DNA from: Heliocidaris erythrogramma
Taxonomy: Eukaryota; Echinodermata; Echinoidea; Camarodonta; Echinometridae
NCBI GenBank assembly: GCA_025617745.1
Contig: CM046873.1
Span: forward strand, 29,897,410-29,961,409
Direction: 5' to 3'
DNA: 64,000 bases
Shown: piece after piece, positions 44,070-54,057 of the stretch
Numbering within the stretch: the first letter of the stretch is position 1
Layout: each line of letters begins with the position of its first letter
The notes under the pieces: model-generated
What the model was told of the DNA's origin: nothing
Database searches by the model: none
The model's input: the letters and a program-made list of their open reading frames with translations, nothing else
Made by a program: the position numbers and the translations under genes

Positions 44070-44245
44070 TAATATAATTAATTTGCTAAGGCCACGCAGG
44101 GGGTCCCGCGCCCGCCCCGATTGACTTTGCACGCGCTGCATGGACTCTATAAAATGTTTTCCCGCTGCCCGCCGCGAGCCGCCTTCCGTCCCGACCGGTC
44201 GGCCTGGCCGCCCGCATGTGCACCGTCGCCTTCGCGTTGCACGAC
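44070..44245. other. GC-rich block interrupted by the CCCTGATAGC element (left part)
   Basis: Strikingly GC-rich and CpG-rich compared with the surroundings, continued at 46372-46500 after the inserted element. Joined across the ACGAC duplication, a plus frame reads CTTSRWQQVSDLLNDQIP then LARVLCLAVDRIRRRLRVRP. No family is recognised; it may be part of an LTR element next to the Gypsy tail. Confidence 0.35.
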
Positions 44246-44508
44246 CCCTGATAGCAGAAAGTGGTAAAAATGACGTGATATTTACGTCGTGGTTTTCGTC
44301 TTTTTTACGTCCTGTAATTACGTCAATAAGACGACAACTTGCACCAACGCAAGACGTCAAGAGGACGTCTCATTTTGACGTCATCTGTACACTGTAAAAA
44401 CTGAAGTGCTGTATATAGAACTTTTTGAGGGCATGCATAGGGACTGCACTCAGAGTGCTATTGAATGCACACAGTGTGCTATTTCAGCACTTTCACGGGA
44501 GCTGGACC

Positions 44509-45690
44509 TTAAAAGAAGACACCACTGACAAATTTTAGCACTTTTACAATTTTTAATGTTATAAAACTAGTCAGATTGACCAAAAAACTCATCGCTCAGG
44601 TCGATAAAATCATAGATCTCGATTTTTTAAAAATAAATATTACAATATCTACTAGTACGAGCCGCAAAAATCCGTTACGTCACTGCAGCACTACTGCAAA
44701 AACCACGGCAAATCACGGTAATGCCGATATGAAGCATTACACAGATCGCTTTCACAGCGCCTATAAAAATGTTATTTGTGAGATTATTATGCATGACAAA
44801 AAGAAAATTAATTTTAATAAAGTTATTAATTTTTCATTTTTTTGTATTTTTGAATATTATCTGTTGAAAAAATAAAGTGCTTTAGCAAATTTTTTTTACA
44901 ATTGATCGAATTAATAAAATTAAAATTGGCACTACTGTTTGTCATCATTCGTACGTGCTTCCCATTATTAACGCGTGTACTTTAAGGCACGCGCGGAAAG
45001 CTAAATGCAGCAAGCTGCATTGTTTACGTTCTTACGTTCGCGATATAGATAGCAAGTACGACATTAACATAAATTCCTGGTTAATCTTCAAGTAAAATCT
45101 GATCACATTCTTCAATAAGCTTGTAATCTAAGCTAAGGAGAGGAATGAGGGATTTTCTGGGCGAAGAAATATTCCAGTGGCATATGACTTTGCTCCTCGT
45201 CTTCGCCGTCAAAATGGTCTTCACAGACCACTCGAAAACGGGAATAAATGTACGTTTTGACGTTGAATTTGGTTGTTCCAATGTTCCTTATCCATACAGC
45301 ACACCTTTCTCTATCCTTTTTCGGATCAGGGATGGCAAAAAAGGATTTTCCCGGACAATTTTCACGACGATTCGAACAGTAAATTGCCTGGCACAACGGC
45401 ATTTTGCAACTCCACGAATACTATTGAGCTGTATGCATGTGAATATTGTCTGCTTTTACGAACGCGTAACGCACACGCATTGTGGTGGAAACTCAAAGTG
45501 CTGCAATGACGTGACAGCTTTGGCCGACACGAGCCAATTTGCGTATCGACAGTGGCAAAAACATACTTTTTATATCAAAATATACGCACTTGTAGGCTGT
45601 TCAAAAATTACAATTTCGATACTGATTAGTTCCTAGGGACATGCAGAACAACATATTTTTTCAAAATTTGTCAGTGGTGTCTTCTTTTAA
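44509..45690 (-). mobile_element. Kolobok-like TTAA transposon with THAP exon, copy 2
   Basis: The element 44513-45686 has the same inverted repeats as copy 1 (AAGAAGACACCACTGACAAA) and TTAA at both sides. It carries an intact THAP ORF on minus. Relative to copy 1 it lacks about 115 bp near the 3' side of the THAP exon, and it has other small indels. Confidence 0.88.
45133..45402 (-). CDS. THAP zinc-finger ORF of the Kolobok-like element
   Basis: An 89-residue frame starting MPLCQAIYCSNRR. C2CH ligands are visible as C4, C9, C60 and H63 (VVCEDHF), with the usual SFFAIPDPKKDRER loop and invariant Trp at W37. THAP domains bind DNA in P-element and Kolobok transposases and in host regulators. 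After the finger the protein runs only to QKIPHSSP and stops, so no catalytic domain is joined; it may be the first exon of a longer transposase lost by deletion. Copy 1 has a frameshift in the same exon. Confidence 0.85.
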   Translation of the reverse strand: MPLCQAIYCSNRRENCPGKSFFAIPDPKKDRERCAVWIRNIGTTKFNVKTYIYSRFRVVCEDHFDGEDEEQSHMPLEYFFAQKIPHSSP

Positions 45691-45707
45691 ACTGCTAAAC
45701 ATTCATT

Positions 45708-45782
45708 AAAAAAATGATTTGGGCGAGCGTCGAACCAGGATCCGCTGATCTAGAATTGCTGGCATTACCGCTAGACTAACTC
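45708..45782 (-). ncRNA. tRNA-like sequence, left arm of copy C
   Basis: Minus: GTTAGTCTAGCGGTAATGCC (box A-like), then GCGGATCCTGGTTCGACGCTC (box B-like), followed by a T7 run. A mirror copy is at 45894-45969. It resembles Gly/Glu-type tRNAs, but the acceptor stem does not pair. Confidence 0.5.
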
Positions 45783-45893
45783 ACATTGTACGATTTAGAG
45801 CAGATCATATTGTTACATAGTGAATTTACGACACCACATAGTTCATGTTATCTACTTGACTCCCATGACTAAACTGGATTGCAAGAAGCATTC

Positions 45894-45969
45894 GTTAGTC
45901 CATCGGTAACGTCAGCGCCTCTCAATCAGCGGAACCTGGTTCGAGGCTCGCCACGGAAACATTTTTTTT
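45894..45969 (+). ncRNA. tRNA-like sequence, right arm of copy C
   Basis: Plus: GTTAGTCCATCGGTAACGTC, then GGAACCTGGTTCGAGGCTCG, followed by T8 at 45962. Homologous and inverted relative to 45708-45782. Probably a tRNA-derived part of the element rather than a host tRNA. Confidence 0.5.
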
Positions 45970-46371
45970 GCTGGTAAATTAGCACACTGCAAGTGCTATA
46001 AACAGCATTTCAGGTGCAGTCACTATACATGCCCCTAAAAGTAGCACTTTAGTTTTTACAGTGTACAAGACGTAGAGATGACGTCAAAATAAGACGTCCT
46101 CTTGACGTCTTGCGTTGGTGCAAGTTGTCGTCTTATTGACGTCATTACAGGATGTAAAAAAGATGAAAACCGCGACGTAAATATCACGTCATTTTTAACA
46201 CTTTCTGCTATCAGGGAAGAGGAATGAAGACGTAGAGATGACGTCAAAATAAGACGTCCTCTTGACGTCTTGCGTTGGTGCAAGTTGTCGTCTTATTGAC
46301 GTAATTACAGGACGTAAAAAAAACGAAACCCACGACGTAAATATCACGTCATTTCTGCTATCAGGGACGAC

Positions 46372-46500
46372 GTCGCGTTGGCAGCAGGTGAGCGATCTGC
46401 TGAACGACCAAATCCCATTGGCCCGCGTGCTTTGCCTCGCCGTCGACCGAATCAGACGACGATTGCGCGTGCGTCCGGCGAACGGTACGTAGTGCAGACG
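46372..46500. other. GC-rich block, right part
   Basis: Continuation of 44070-44245; see there. The base composition drops to the AT-rich background just after 46500. Confidence 0.35.
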
Positions 46501-46794
46501 CTGTAGCTCTCACCGGGGGAACCCACGTAAGAAAATAATTATGCCATGGGTATGTTCAATAGAGGTCCGTGATACGTACGTACGATTTGTATCATAGTCC
46601 GCTTTGTGATTAGTATACCATGTAGGAGCAGCACCCACCAGACTGCGGTGCAATCTCAATCGATTGTATATCCATATCCAACCATATACTAGAGGCCGCT
46701 TACGATACAACAATACACATTACACAATACACAATGCACATCACTCAACATGAGATGACTGCGAATTTCCGAGCGAACTCATACATTCTAAAGA

Positions 46795-47290
46795 TGATTT
46801 TGGACGTGAGTTATATTATTTTGAACTAAATAATGTTAGAAACTGTATTTATAGACTTTGTTTGTCCTTTTGTTCTCTGTATAGTTAACTGATGAAACTC
46901 TTCTCTTTTTAGCCGGACTCTGTGTCGGCGTCGTTGCACTCTGCTCTTAGCTAGCCGTACCAGCACTGCAGCCTTGGCTGCATGAACTCCGGGGGAAGAA
47001 ATCTGCAGTATAAAGAGCTGTTTATTGGGTTAATTTTGGACGTGAGTGATGTTGTTGAGAAAAAAATGTTTGAGTATAGTATTTGTGGGCTCTGTTTTCC
47101 CATATTCGATCTGTTTGAGTATAGTATTTGTGGGCTTTGTTTTTCCCTGTTCGATCTGAATTTAGTTAAAACAGATTACATTGTTCTTTACAACGCTGGT
47201 AATCTGTCATGGCAGCGCCCACAGTCTGAGGCTGAGCTGTATTACGGCTTGGCTGCTTGAACTCCCAGCGAAATGTCTAGCAGTAAATAC
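46795..47290 (+). repeat. Repeated exon-like units with splice signals
   Basis: TTTTGGACGTGAGT occurs at 46798 and 47034. CTTCTCTTTTTAG|CCGG (46913) forms a good acceptor. GCTTGGCTGC.TGAACTC occurs at about 46972 and 47249. A 45-bp unit TTGAGTATAGTATTTGTGGG is duplicated at 47069-47158. The possible exon 46914-47040 on plus is not coding. It could be a plus-strand noncoding transcript or part of an unknown element. Confidence 0.35.
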
Positions 47291-47402
47291 CTTACTGAGC
47301 GCTGCTTATTTCAAGATTGAAAATTGTAATACCGTACTTACCATTTTCTTTTACTACAGTTAACATTTGACGATGAATTGATCCTACCTTATGTCAGAGC
47401 AG

Positions 47403-47775
47403 TGGCATACCCAGGATATTTTAAAGGGGTTGGTTTTTACTCAAAAATTCTCTGACAAGCAACAACAAAAAAAGGTTATCAGTATTTATTATTTTTTTTG
47501 AAATTTATTATTTTTTTATTTATTTATTTTTTTTTTGTGGGGGGGGGGGGAGGGAGTCTCTGGCAAGCAACCAAAAAAAAAATAAAAAAAATCACTATTT
47601 TTTTTTATTGGGGGGGGGGGGGAGTCTTTTTATTCAAAAATTATCTTGACAAGAAAAAAAAAAAAGAAAAAGTTCTCAGAAATTCTAAGTGGGGTATTTT
47701 AACTTCAAATAACACCAAACGGGGGTGTTTGAACACATAAAACACCCAAAACACCCCCCCCCCTGGTACGCGCAT
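47403..47775. mobile_element. GGCGTA-type short element, G/T-rich
   Basis: Begins GTGGCATACCCAGGATATTT and ends CCCCTGGTACGCGCATG, an imperfect inverted pair, with poly(G) runs and A-runs inside. Same style as the 49.64-50.30 kb element. Confidence 0.45.
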
Positions 47776-48319
47776 GTGTCAGAGTAGATTCTATACTTAT
47801 TTTAAAGCCCCCACTGCAGTCAATGCCTCACTGGGTTTCTTATTTTCAATACACCTGAATTCATTTTCTATTCGATGGTAAATTCATCTTATTTGAGTAT
47901 ATTCTACATTTACAGTTTTCTTTAAAAAAAAAAATCGTTCCATGAATATTATCAGTTTGAGGGGCAAATATGCTAGGAGCGTTATTCCATTGAAGTCATG
48001 GGCGTAGATATAGCGGGCAGGGGGTGGGGATATGTGAATGCATCATTCATTTTTTTTTTCATTGTAGAAAAATAAACTCACAGTGTAGATAGCATGATAA
48101 GGCCTGTAGGCAGTGTAGGGCATGACAGGGCCTGCCTTCACCATCCACCATGTCCAACGGCGGATCCAGGATTTTGTGAGGGAGGGGCCAGCGCTGGATT
48201 AATGATTTTGTGATGGGGGGGGGGGGGGTCCAATATTCGGAAATTCATACTTCTATTTTTCAATATTTTTAATGTGTATTGTAGGATGTGATTGAACGCA
48301 TTTATCTCTATTCCACTCT

Positions 48320-48445
48320 CTCTCTCTCTCTCTGTTATGTTTATATTCTCTACATCCATTTCTCTCTCTTCCTATCTGTATACCACCACTCTCTCTCTCT
48401 CCCTCCCTCTCTCTCCCTCCCTCTCTCTCTCTCTCTCTCTCCCTG
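48320..48445. repeat. (CT)n microsatellite
   Basis: Repeated CTCTCT blocks with TCCCT interruptions between about 48320 and 48445. Confidence 0.9.
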
Positions 48446-48828
48446 CCCCTTTATGTCATAATGATATCTAACATAGAATTTAAATATATTTTGTACATTA
48501 CATAACATTATAAAATATTTCTGAGTATGTGGGTATGTTTGACAGAGTAATTGTGATCATGAGCACGTATGCGTGATAATTTCATCAACAAAAAAAAAAA
48601 ATAAAAAATAAATAAACTCACAAGAATGTACGCATCGATTGTGAAAATGTTGAGAGTGCAATGTAAAAAGTGAACCCGTGGATTTCCACGGGTCCCGCTA
48701 GTACTTAGTTTGTTTTGACTGCGATGCTAAATTGGTTTCATTGTTACAACCAGTCATCCACCTGCAGTTTATCTTAACTATGTGTAATCCACACCATGCC
48801 TTTGTTAACATTCCTATATCGCGTAACA

Positions 48829-49080
48829 GGCGCTGATCCAGAGGGGGGGGGGGGGGGGGGGGGGCAAAGGGGCGTGCGCCCCCCGTTTTGTCTGACAAAG
48901 TATGCAGGACCCCCTAGATACATACATAGAAAAGGGAAACTTGAAATTCGGGCAAAAAACTTCAGCCCCTCCGAAAATTATGCATTTACGCCTATGGGGA
49001 GGTCGAAAACGCAATTTTCCCCAACCTTTTTGTTGGGGGCGATCGCCCGCCCCGCCCCCCCCCCACTTCCGGCGCCTATG
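48829..49080. mobile_element. GGCG-type short element with poly(G)
   Basis: Starts GGCGCTGATCCAGAGGGG with a G-run of about 22 (48842-48864) and ends CCCCCACTTCCGGCGCC. Short, no coding. Confidence 0.45.
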
Positions 49081-49161
49081 AACACATCCTAGATCTTAGC
49101 AGGTGTCTTCTTAAAAACCGCACCCTTTTGGAGAAAACTAGAAGAGAAATATAAAACAAAA

Positions 49162-49440
49162 TCATACAAAATTATAAAGGAAGAAAAAAAAAAGAAAAAT
49201 ACTGAAAACATAAGAAAAGAAAATGATGCTAGAATATGAAAGACAGAATAGAGAAGATGATAAAAGGAAGAAACAAAGAATAAGAGATAGAGGAAAGATC
49301 AAAAGAGAAGATGAAAGAAGAATAATGAAGAAATACACGGGGTAGGGTAGAACAAAAGATGAAAGAGATGAAAGAAGGAAAAAATAAGGAAAACATGAGA
49401 GGAAAAAGGCAATGATGGAAGGATAAAACCGTGGGAGGGC
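49162..49440. repeat. Purine-rich (GAAA)n-like tract
   Basis: Strong strand asymmetry (A and G on plus). The 133-codon minus ORF here is a Ser/Phe/Leu-rich reading of this tract, not a gene. Confidence 0.7.
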
Positions 49441-49637
49441 ATACTTCATTCCCACGTCCATGACCATAAACAGAGGCACACTGTAAAAACGGAAGATGCC
49501 AATAAATTGTACGTTACTAAAATCACGTATTATGAAAATATTGCTACGAGGGCGATATCCCACCCAAAAATAAATAAAAAAAAAAAATTATCGCGGCAAT
49601 TTCTAAGCCCTTATCCCGACAACTACACCCTACAACC

Positions 49638-50303
49638 TCAGGCGTAGCCAGGAATTTTTCAATAGGGGGGGGGGGGGGGGGGGACGTGAAGGATCCAACC
49701 GCATAGCCAGGATTTCATTTTTAGGGGGCGGTTGTGAGCACGCAAAGAGTGCGACATTGGTGATGAGCACGCAAAGCGTGCTCCTCAGGGGGAGGATTCG
49801 AGGATTTACAGCAAATATTAGCGCAAGATAACGGCTTCTGGCACCTTTTTATTAGGCGGAAAGTTATTTCAACGTCAGGACTGCTTTTCAGTTATTTCAA
49901 CGTAATACTGCACTGTAACAGGGGAGGGGGGAGGGGGGGGGGGGAGTTTTCCCCTTCCCGTGCGAAGCGCGAAAGCTCTGACTTTTAAGCAAATTTAAGA
50001 GAAAGATAACGGCTCGTAGCAAACAATTTTTTAGGCGGAAAGTTACAGTTCGACGCCCGGACTGCTTTTCAATTATTTGGAAGCAACATTTCACTGTATG
50101 TAACAAGGGTGGGTGCAGGGAGAGGAGAGTTATTTTTCCCCGCGAAACTTTGACGTCTTAGCAAATTTTGAGAGAAAGTTAACGGTTTGTAGCGCATTAT
50201 TAGGCCTTTTTTCTCTCACTCCCCTGCTCTTTCGCTCTTGTTTTTTTTTGTGGCTGAATAGGGGGGTCATGGCCCATGGTGCCCCCCCCCCCTGACTACG
50301 CCA
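49638..50303. mobile_element. GGCGTAGCCAGG-type element, about 665 bp
   Basis: Ends GGCGTAGCCAGGAATTTTTC (left) and CCCTGACTACGCC (right) are inverted. Inside are two or three diverged repeats of a block (GCGAAAGCTCTGACTTTTAA, AGAGAAAGATAACGGCTyGT, GGCGGAAAGTTA, GACTGCTTTTCA) and G-runs. The same block occurs at 21.36-21.65 kb. No transposase. Confidence 0.65.
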
Positions 50304-50694
50304 GTGCCTACGACTAATCTACAGGACAACTAGCCCTACAACGGTCCCGGTTGAGAATTGGAACTTGAGATAAAGGCTAAGGATTAGGGTCTCCACAGGA
50401 GTTTAGAAACGGGAGGATCTGGATCTGTGTGTGTGTGTGGGTGTATCTGTAGATGTATGGATTAGACATCGTTTTTTAATTATTAAGGCATTGGCAAAGC
50501 GCCTTTCAAAAAAGGGATATATTTGACAAAAGCCAGAAATGCATTCTAAGGTTTTCTTAAATACAACAGTACCGTTGGGTTGTCCTTCATCCATAATTCC
50601 ATGAATGGCGGTCCTTATGAATAATTACCCTTATGAATAGTGAGCATTATGTCTTATTATGAATAGCGGTCCTTATGACTAGCGAACGGACCCC

Positions 50695-50739
50695 GATGCG
50701 AAGACGCGGGCGACTAGTAGTCGCCCGCGTCTTCGCATC
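50695..50739. repeat. Perfect 45-bp GC-rich palindrome
   Basis: GATGCGAAGACGCGGGCGAC followed by its mirror, with essentially no loop. Unlike neighbouring AT-rich sequence; a CTG|GTGAGTAGG donor-like site lies 100 bp downstream (50829). Confidence 0.9.
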
Positions 50740-51374
50740 AGCTTGTACTCTCCCTTTCAACTAGTGATCTTCATTTCAGCTTGCTTGTGTTCTCCGCTTC
50801 TTCTTCAACTTCTCCCTTCTAATTATTCTGGTGAGTAGGAAAGATACTTATAGCATATTATTTTTGTCATTCATTTTTTTCCTACAGATGGTTTTGCCAT
50901 TCTTTACGCACTTGAGGTTCATACGAAGTTGGAAAAAATATATAAATTGAATGTTTGAGCATATTATGACAGCTATGTGGCTAAAGCCAGGTCAATAATA
51001 ACTCCCGCGATTCGGGAAATGTTTCACGAAACAGACGGAGCCGTTCTTTATATCTTATATTATATCTCTTACATAAATTAATGAACAGTTAATGGAGAAG
51101 TTGATCGATAAAGATTATAAGAATAGTAATGCACAAAGAACGAAGGCCAAAAGTTCTCAAGACGAGTTTCATTAGCCTTCATTAGTACTACATAATATTT
51201 ATTCCATGTTGTAACTTTGCTTGAATACCCTATTGCTATTCATTTTGCATGAACTCATTTTTATTATTTTCATCGCTATAAAAAACAAAGTGGAAATGAT
51301 TATAATGGAGGCCTGTGTTTCATAGTCATGAGGGAAACACAAAATATTACATTTGTATTTGCATTGAGGTTCAC
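50740..51374. other. Intron, no element recognised
   Basis: AT-rich. A segment around 50826-50882 (GGTGAGTAGGAAAG, TTTTTCCTAC) resembles 15541-15582, so the two places share a short repeat. Confidence 0.45.
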
Positions 51375-51605
51375 CTTTGCTACGGGTGTAGAAGAAAATT
51401 TCCGCCTGTCCTGGATTGGTGAAATGTGCATTATGGTCCAACGTAACCTTCACAGGTTTGCTGAGTTTGGCTCCAGAAGGAGAGAATCTGATGCCGCATG
51501 ATATTACTGCCTCATCTTCTTGGAGAATAAGATCAGCAGGAGTGACTGTGATGAACTCATAGCGCACTACACTTTCTCCTTCATCATGAGGAACCGTTCC
51601 TTGTG
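51375..51605 (-). CDS. ZU5 domain 2 exon (231 nt)
   Basis: Acceptor AATTTAAAG, donor CAAAG|GTGAACC, phase 1 to 1. Reads QGTVPHDEGESVVRYEFITV, LQEDEAVISCGIRFSPSGA, KLSKPVKVTLDHNAHF, ending IFFYTRSK. The S-x-x-x-CG...G-x-x-L-x-K/PV-x-x-x-L-x-H stretch is the second half of a ZU5 fold. At 77 codons it is shorter than ZU5-1 (111), missing the first strands, which may lie in an exon not found in the 51.6-56.5 kb intron. It is followed by the UPA exons at 43.2-40.3 kb and joins the UPA-1 third exon in phase. Confidence 0.8.
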
Positions 51606-52640
51606 CTTTAAATTCGGTATGAAAAGAACAATTATGATATACATGATATAAGACTAAAACTGCGAGGAGGTTCACTTACTTGAAATAAGTGCATGTTTTA
51701 TCAGAACACTAAGGCCCGACTTACACACAACTTTCACTGCGATGGCGTAGGAGTTTTAATTTCCATCTATAACGATCAGAAACATGCGAGCTTTATACTT
51801 GTGAACAAGTATGAGGTGGTCTTCCTTACAATCTGAAGAATTGTTTCAAGAATATGATGATGATGATGAGGTTTGGTATCATAACGTGCGTGGATATGTT
51901 ATTCGTATTCACTGATTTTTATTAAAAATTGAATTTCTCTTAACTGTACGAAATTTCAACTTGACTGAACCTGCCGTTTAAAGATATAAAAATGAAGTTG
52001 GAACTTTATTGCAGATGCAAAGTCACTTAGGATGACAAATGAAACATAAAATGCAGCACTTAACTGAACGATAAAAATGTTTCGGATTTTGCGGTAATAG
52101 GTAAAGGACCTGTCTGGCCAAGCACCTTAGCTGGCAATACATCGTTTTTTGAACAAAATATTAAGTTAGTTGGAACATTCAATTGTGCATTCTTTTATTT
52201 GCGGGTTGTTTTCAGAATTTGTATTTGTGCATGACATTCTGTTAAACAAATCTGAGGACTGCCAGTGCTTCCAAGCATGTAAATGTTGTCTTTAATCCAG
52301 GTGTTCATAGGCCAGGAGCATGTCCCGAAATAGTCACCCCATTTTACAAATCAGATTTGACCCCTTAAAGTTACTTAGAATATCCATGTCATTCACAAAA
52401 AGCTTGCCAGTCTGAACGTAGGCGCCTGTTGTGCCCCCGCCCACCACCAAGGAAGTTGTATGACTATGCATTACAAAAACGCAAAAACTGACCTCAATCT
52501 CCGACGGGGTCGGTGGTCAGACGGCCCCTAAAAATTGACGTCAATTTTTATGGCCCTTAAGGTCCATAGACCAAATTTTGTCCGAAGGAGCAAACATGGC
52601 TGTACATTACCACAAAAAAAAAAAGCTGACAAAAATTTCC
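51606..52640. other. Intron, no element recognised
   Basis: No ORF with domain content; possible missing first half of ZU5-2 was looked for and not found. Confidence 0.4.
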
Positions 52641-53500
52641 ATCGGGAAGTTGTTTTTGGTTTCAAAATTATTCATACGAACGTCAACAAATTGTCTGTAT
52701 ATTGCACTTCGAGATTAAGATATGTTTATTGTGGTGTCTCTCAGGGTTCTATCCTAGGCGCTTTACTTTTTATTTTGTATATAAATGACTTTCATAGATC
52801 GTGAAATTTATTGAGATTTATTATGTATACAGATCACACTAACCTATTTTTTTCGCATAAAGGCCTAGAAACTTTATGTAATGTGATTAATTCTGAACTG
52901 GATTCAGTTGCAAAAAGGATTAAGGCTAACAAATTATCATTAAATCTATAAAAAGCAAATTGTCATGTTATTTAGTAATAGTTTTAACGAACTACCTCAT
53001 CCGATTTCAATAGATACATAAAGTTATTAAAACACAATTTCTAGGTAAAATAATAATAATATCGAAAATGTAATTGATATCCAGAAAATTGTATATGATC
53101 AGCAAATTGAAAGGTTTTTCCGCCAACAGTGTACTATACTCCACACTAGTTTTGCCATATCTAAATTTTGGAAAATGCGGCTTTCCTGTTATTAGTAACC
53201 ACCACACTGGTAGTTTGTATCCCTCTAATAATGTCATGAATGTAGTAAAAATCAATTATATTTATCGACTCAATCCTGCCGTTCTTATGTTTCAATATCA
53301 CAATCTTGAATTGCCTACCGTCTTTAATAATATATTTACAATCAATTATTATCCCACTGGACAAATCAATCTGTATCACTTGCTAAGAACTTCTTTCATA
53401 TTTGCTGCCCCAAAATGTTCGAATTCCCTTCCTTTACATAAACGAAACATTAAGAGTTCATTTAAACGTAAAGTGAAAAGAAATCGCTAATTGCATTTTA
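52640..53500 (+). pseudogene. Decayed CR1/Jockey-group LINE RT fragment
   Basis: Plus strand: FKIIHTNVNKLSVYCTS, YCGVSQGSILGALLFILYI (RT motif 4), stop, then YTDHTNLFFSHKG (a degraded F/YADD block), KRIKANKLSLNL, a stop, and from 53074 SANSVLYSTLVLPYLNFG and the C-terminal TSFIFAAPKCSNSLPLHKR. Several stops and frameshifts. Same family type as the minus-strand copy at 14.0-15.2 kb. Confidence 0.85.
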
Positions 53501-54057
53501 TGGATATTGATCCCTTATTGGTGTTAATATTTTAAGATTCCCTTAATGTAGAGACTTGCATATTCTACTCAATTAGAATTCATTGACAATACGACTTTGT
53601 TTGCTCGTGTAGTAAAATATATGAATGAAATTAAACCATCCTGAATGGATGTTTGTTTACGCAGCTTAAAGGTCAAAGGTCATATATGTCAATATGCATG
53701 AAATTAAAGATTTGATAGTTTTGTCAAAGTTAGAGCTCAATTAACATGTAGTTGTAGGTTTCTTATTTTGGTTCTCATAATATTTCAAGAACAGTTTGAC
53801 TTATATGAACTTTACGGAGTTTAGGCGGAGGCATATAGGAGACGCAGTCGCGTTCATCTTGTTTTGCAATAACTTCTCTAATTAGATGCCTAAATTGACG
53901 GACCTAAAAAAAATATTTTAATAGAATTGACATCAGTCGCCTGAGAAAATTCTCCAATTTCATTTTCCGAAGGGATTTTTTTATTGGACTAAGGGGTACT
54001 GAAGGGCATAAGGTCACCCTAAAAACACTATTGTCTATGGGAGAAACGTCATGATTG

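Larger units (their letters stand above)
44246..46366. mobile_element. CCCTGATAGC palindromic element, copy C, with TSD ACGAC
   Basis: The left end CCCTGATAGCAGAAAG at 44246 and right end CTGCTATCAGGG at 46366 are flanked by ACGAC on both sides (44241-44245 and 46367-46371), a clean 5-bp duplication. The arms share a GACGTC-rich outer part, an inner part GTACACTGTAAAAACTrAAGTGCT, and tRNA-like sequences in opposite orientation. The right arm is partly duplicated (46067-46216 and 46229-46366). A Kolobok-like element (44509-45690) is inserted in the left arm. No transposase. Confidence 0.85.

Noticed and set aside
49162..49563. 133-codon minus ORF resembling membrane segments
   Set aside because: Arises from a purine-rich simple repeat; Ser/Phe/Leu composition is a by-product.
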